Shown here one piece after another: positions 62,710-64,000 of a stretch of DNA of 64,000 nucleotides (position 1 is the stretch's first letter; every line of letters starts with the position of its first letter). The DNA is from Cyanoderma ruficeps. Its lineage: Eukaryota > Chordata > Aves > Passeriformes > Timaliidae. Position numbers and translations under genes: made by a program. The stretch covers positions 39,321,202 through 39,385,201 of the forward strand of contig VZDJ01007747.1 of the NCBI GenBank assembly GCA_008694505.1, in the 5' to 3' direction. The notes below the pieces were generated by a model that was not told where the DNA came from, made no database searches, and saw nothing but the letters and a program-made list of their open reading frames with translations.

Positions 62710-62982
62710 GTTTGCAAAGAAAGCTGATTACAGTAAGATCCTCCTGAGAATTACTGTGATTGTATCTGAAGTGTGAAATTGCTGTGGTGAAGCTGAAATT
62801 TCAAATCAGTCCGATCTTTATGGTTCATGTATCCCAAAACAAGGGGGCTGTTCTCTTCATCATAAATTGAGATTACCTTGGAGATTTCAGCATGGAAGTC
62901 ACTTTGTAGATTTTTAAAGATCTGACTTCACTAGGTGCTTTTTTTTTTTTAGGCCAACACTTGTGTTAGATGAAAATTCAAG

Positions 62983-62988
62983 AATAAA
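62983..62988 (+). terminator. LETM1: Distal poly(A) signal AATAAA
   Basis: Canonical hexamer about 2 kb after the stop, preceded by a T-run at 62940-62950. It is the best candidate for the main LETM1 3' end. Confidence 0.55.
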
Positions 62989-63009
62989 ATTGATTTCACA
63001 AAACTACAG

Positions 63010-64000
63010 TCTACTACAGTCTAGAAACTAATTTTCCATTTTATAATTTACAGATAGAATTTATGGGCTTTGAAGTATGCTAAAATTTTACAGTGGCATA
63101 TTTTTAATTTTAAAACAATGTATAAGAATATTACTTGACATTCCTGAAACGTGGTAAAAATACTCTAAAATTGCCTGCTACCTTTCATGGAATATCAAAA
63201 ACCTAAGAATTGTATTCACTTGAATGCATGCGAATTTGAACCAGGGAAGTAGCAGAAAAAGCTGTTTTCAAATATTTATTGATTGAAGTTATGCAGAGCT
63301 TTAACTGTTCTGAAGGTAAATTGGCTGAATGCAGTATTTGGGAGTTTAAAACACTTTGCTGCTGTTCCATGTTTACTGTTCACTTAAATATTCTGTGGAT
63401 TAAATAAGAAGGGAGCCAAAAATAGCTGATTTTTTTTATTTTGTGAAGAATATTCTGATTAAAGTGATTGTGATACATTTGGACTTGCATGAAATTTTGC
63501 ATATTCTGAAATCTTTACAGATTACATAAAACTGATTTAAATGCCAGTCACTAATGCCAGCTTTCTGCTGTGACCTAAAGCGTCACAGGACATGCACACC
63601 AACCATGGAAAGGACTTTCATGGGCAGTACCTTTCTTCTGCTGGAAGCAGGCAAACCCATGACACCTGGACTTGAACAACACAAGTTCTGCAAGCTTTAA
63701 AAGATTAGGAAGCTCTTGGTGATCCACTTTTACACAACTTTGAACCTCCCAAGCAGCTCTGTCCCAGCAATACAGGCAACCGCAGCAGAGGGGAATAGCT
63801 CCAGGTAATGTGCTTGGTTGCCTTGGGTGTTGACCAAAAAAACAGAAGCTGCAGTATTTTCAGAGAAAGAATGACTTCCAAGTGTACATTAACTGGTCAG
63901 AACTTATTCCTGAGTGAATATTTAATCAGGAGATGTAAATATTTCTTTAAATAATTTAAAGGATATGTGAGATTTCGATGACTTTGTGACTTACACAGGC
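63010..64000. other. Downstream flank, unassigned
   Basis: No coding exon seen. TTTATT at 63275-63280 and 63435-63440 reads as AATAAA on the minus strand and could serve a convergent gene; in human the convergent neighbour of LETM1 is FGFR3. GC content rises slightly from 63.5 kb. No FGFR3 coding sequence is present to support that. Confidence 0.35.

Larger units (their letters stand above)
61003..62988 (+). other. LETM1: LETM1 3' UTR (extent inferred)
   Basis: AT-rich sequence after the stop without coding content. AATAAA signals occur at 61122-61127 (short form, about 120 nt UTR) and at 62983-62988 (long form, about 2 kb, comparable to the long UTR of the human gene). Weaker ATTAAA hexamers occur in between. 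A cluster of seven TGTACA hexamers occupies 62346-62709. The true 3' end is not visible from sequence and could extend to an ATTAAA near 63458. Confidence 0.7.

Overview
The window is vertebrate nuclear DNA, most likely from a passerine bird. It is AT-rich, with two isolated CpG islands and GT-AG introns. It has 3' ends of CR1 retrotransposons (the dominant avian LINE) near 7.9, 36.0, 41.5 and 53.9 kb. Near 6.0 kb it also has a tRNA-Ile-headed SINE with a CR1-like tail, the architecture of the songbird TguSINE1 family. The species assignment is inference from these repeats and from the protein.

The one certain gene is LETM1 on the + strand. I could assemble it completely: 14 coding exons from the ATG at 36439 to the stop at 61000-61002, encoding 756 residues (human LETM1 has 739). 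All 13 introns are GT-AG and the frame closes across every junction. The protein has an Arg-rich mitochondrial presequence, the LETM1 core with one inner-membrane segment, a ribosome-binding-like matrix domain, a charged variable linker, coiled coils, one EF-hand loop and a Lys/Glu-rich tail. It acts in the mitochondrial inner membrane in K+/H+ (and debated Ca2+/H+) exchange and cristae maintenance.

Layout: 1-10.4 kb is AT-rich noncoding DNA with scattered repeats. At 10.44-11.79 kb is a strong CpG island with E2F-like, inverted CCAAT and CHR-like motifs, plus a clean + strand splice donor. By conserved vertebrate order (LETM1 and NSD2 are divergent neighbours in human 4p16.3) this could be the NSD2 promoter firing leftward, but I see no NSD2 coding exon in the window. 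From 11.95 to 35.2 kb lies a long intergenic stretch with a 40-bp tandem repeat, a MIR-like relic, a perfect RFX X-box and a short GC-rich open patch at 33 kb. From 35.3 to 36.44 kb is the LETM1 promoter region, with paired YY1-type motifs, a CR1 relic and a ZNF143-type site. From 36.44 to 61.0 kb is LETM1. From 61.0 kb to about 63.0 kb is its 3' UTR, which contains an unusual cluster of seven TGTACA hexamers. The last kilobase is unassigned. FGFR3 is the expected convergent neighbour beyond it, but I see no coding sequence of it here.

I found no convincing new biological system. The observations most worth checking are the TGTACA cluster in the 3' UTR, the run of eight frame-preserving exons, the Asn at position 12 of the EF-hand, the promoter motifs and the coding-like remnants at the left edge and in intron 1.
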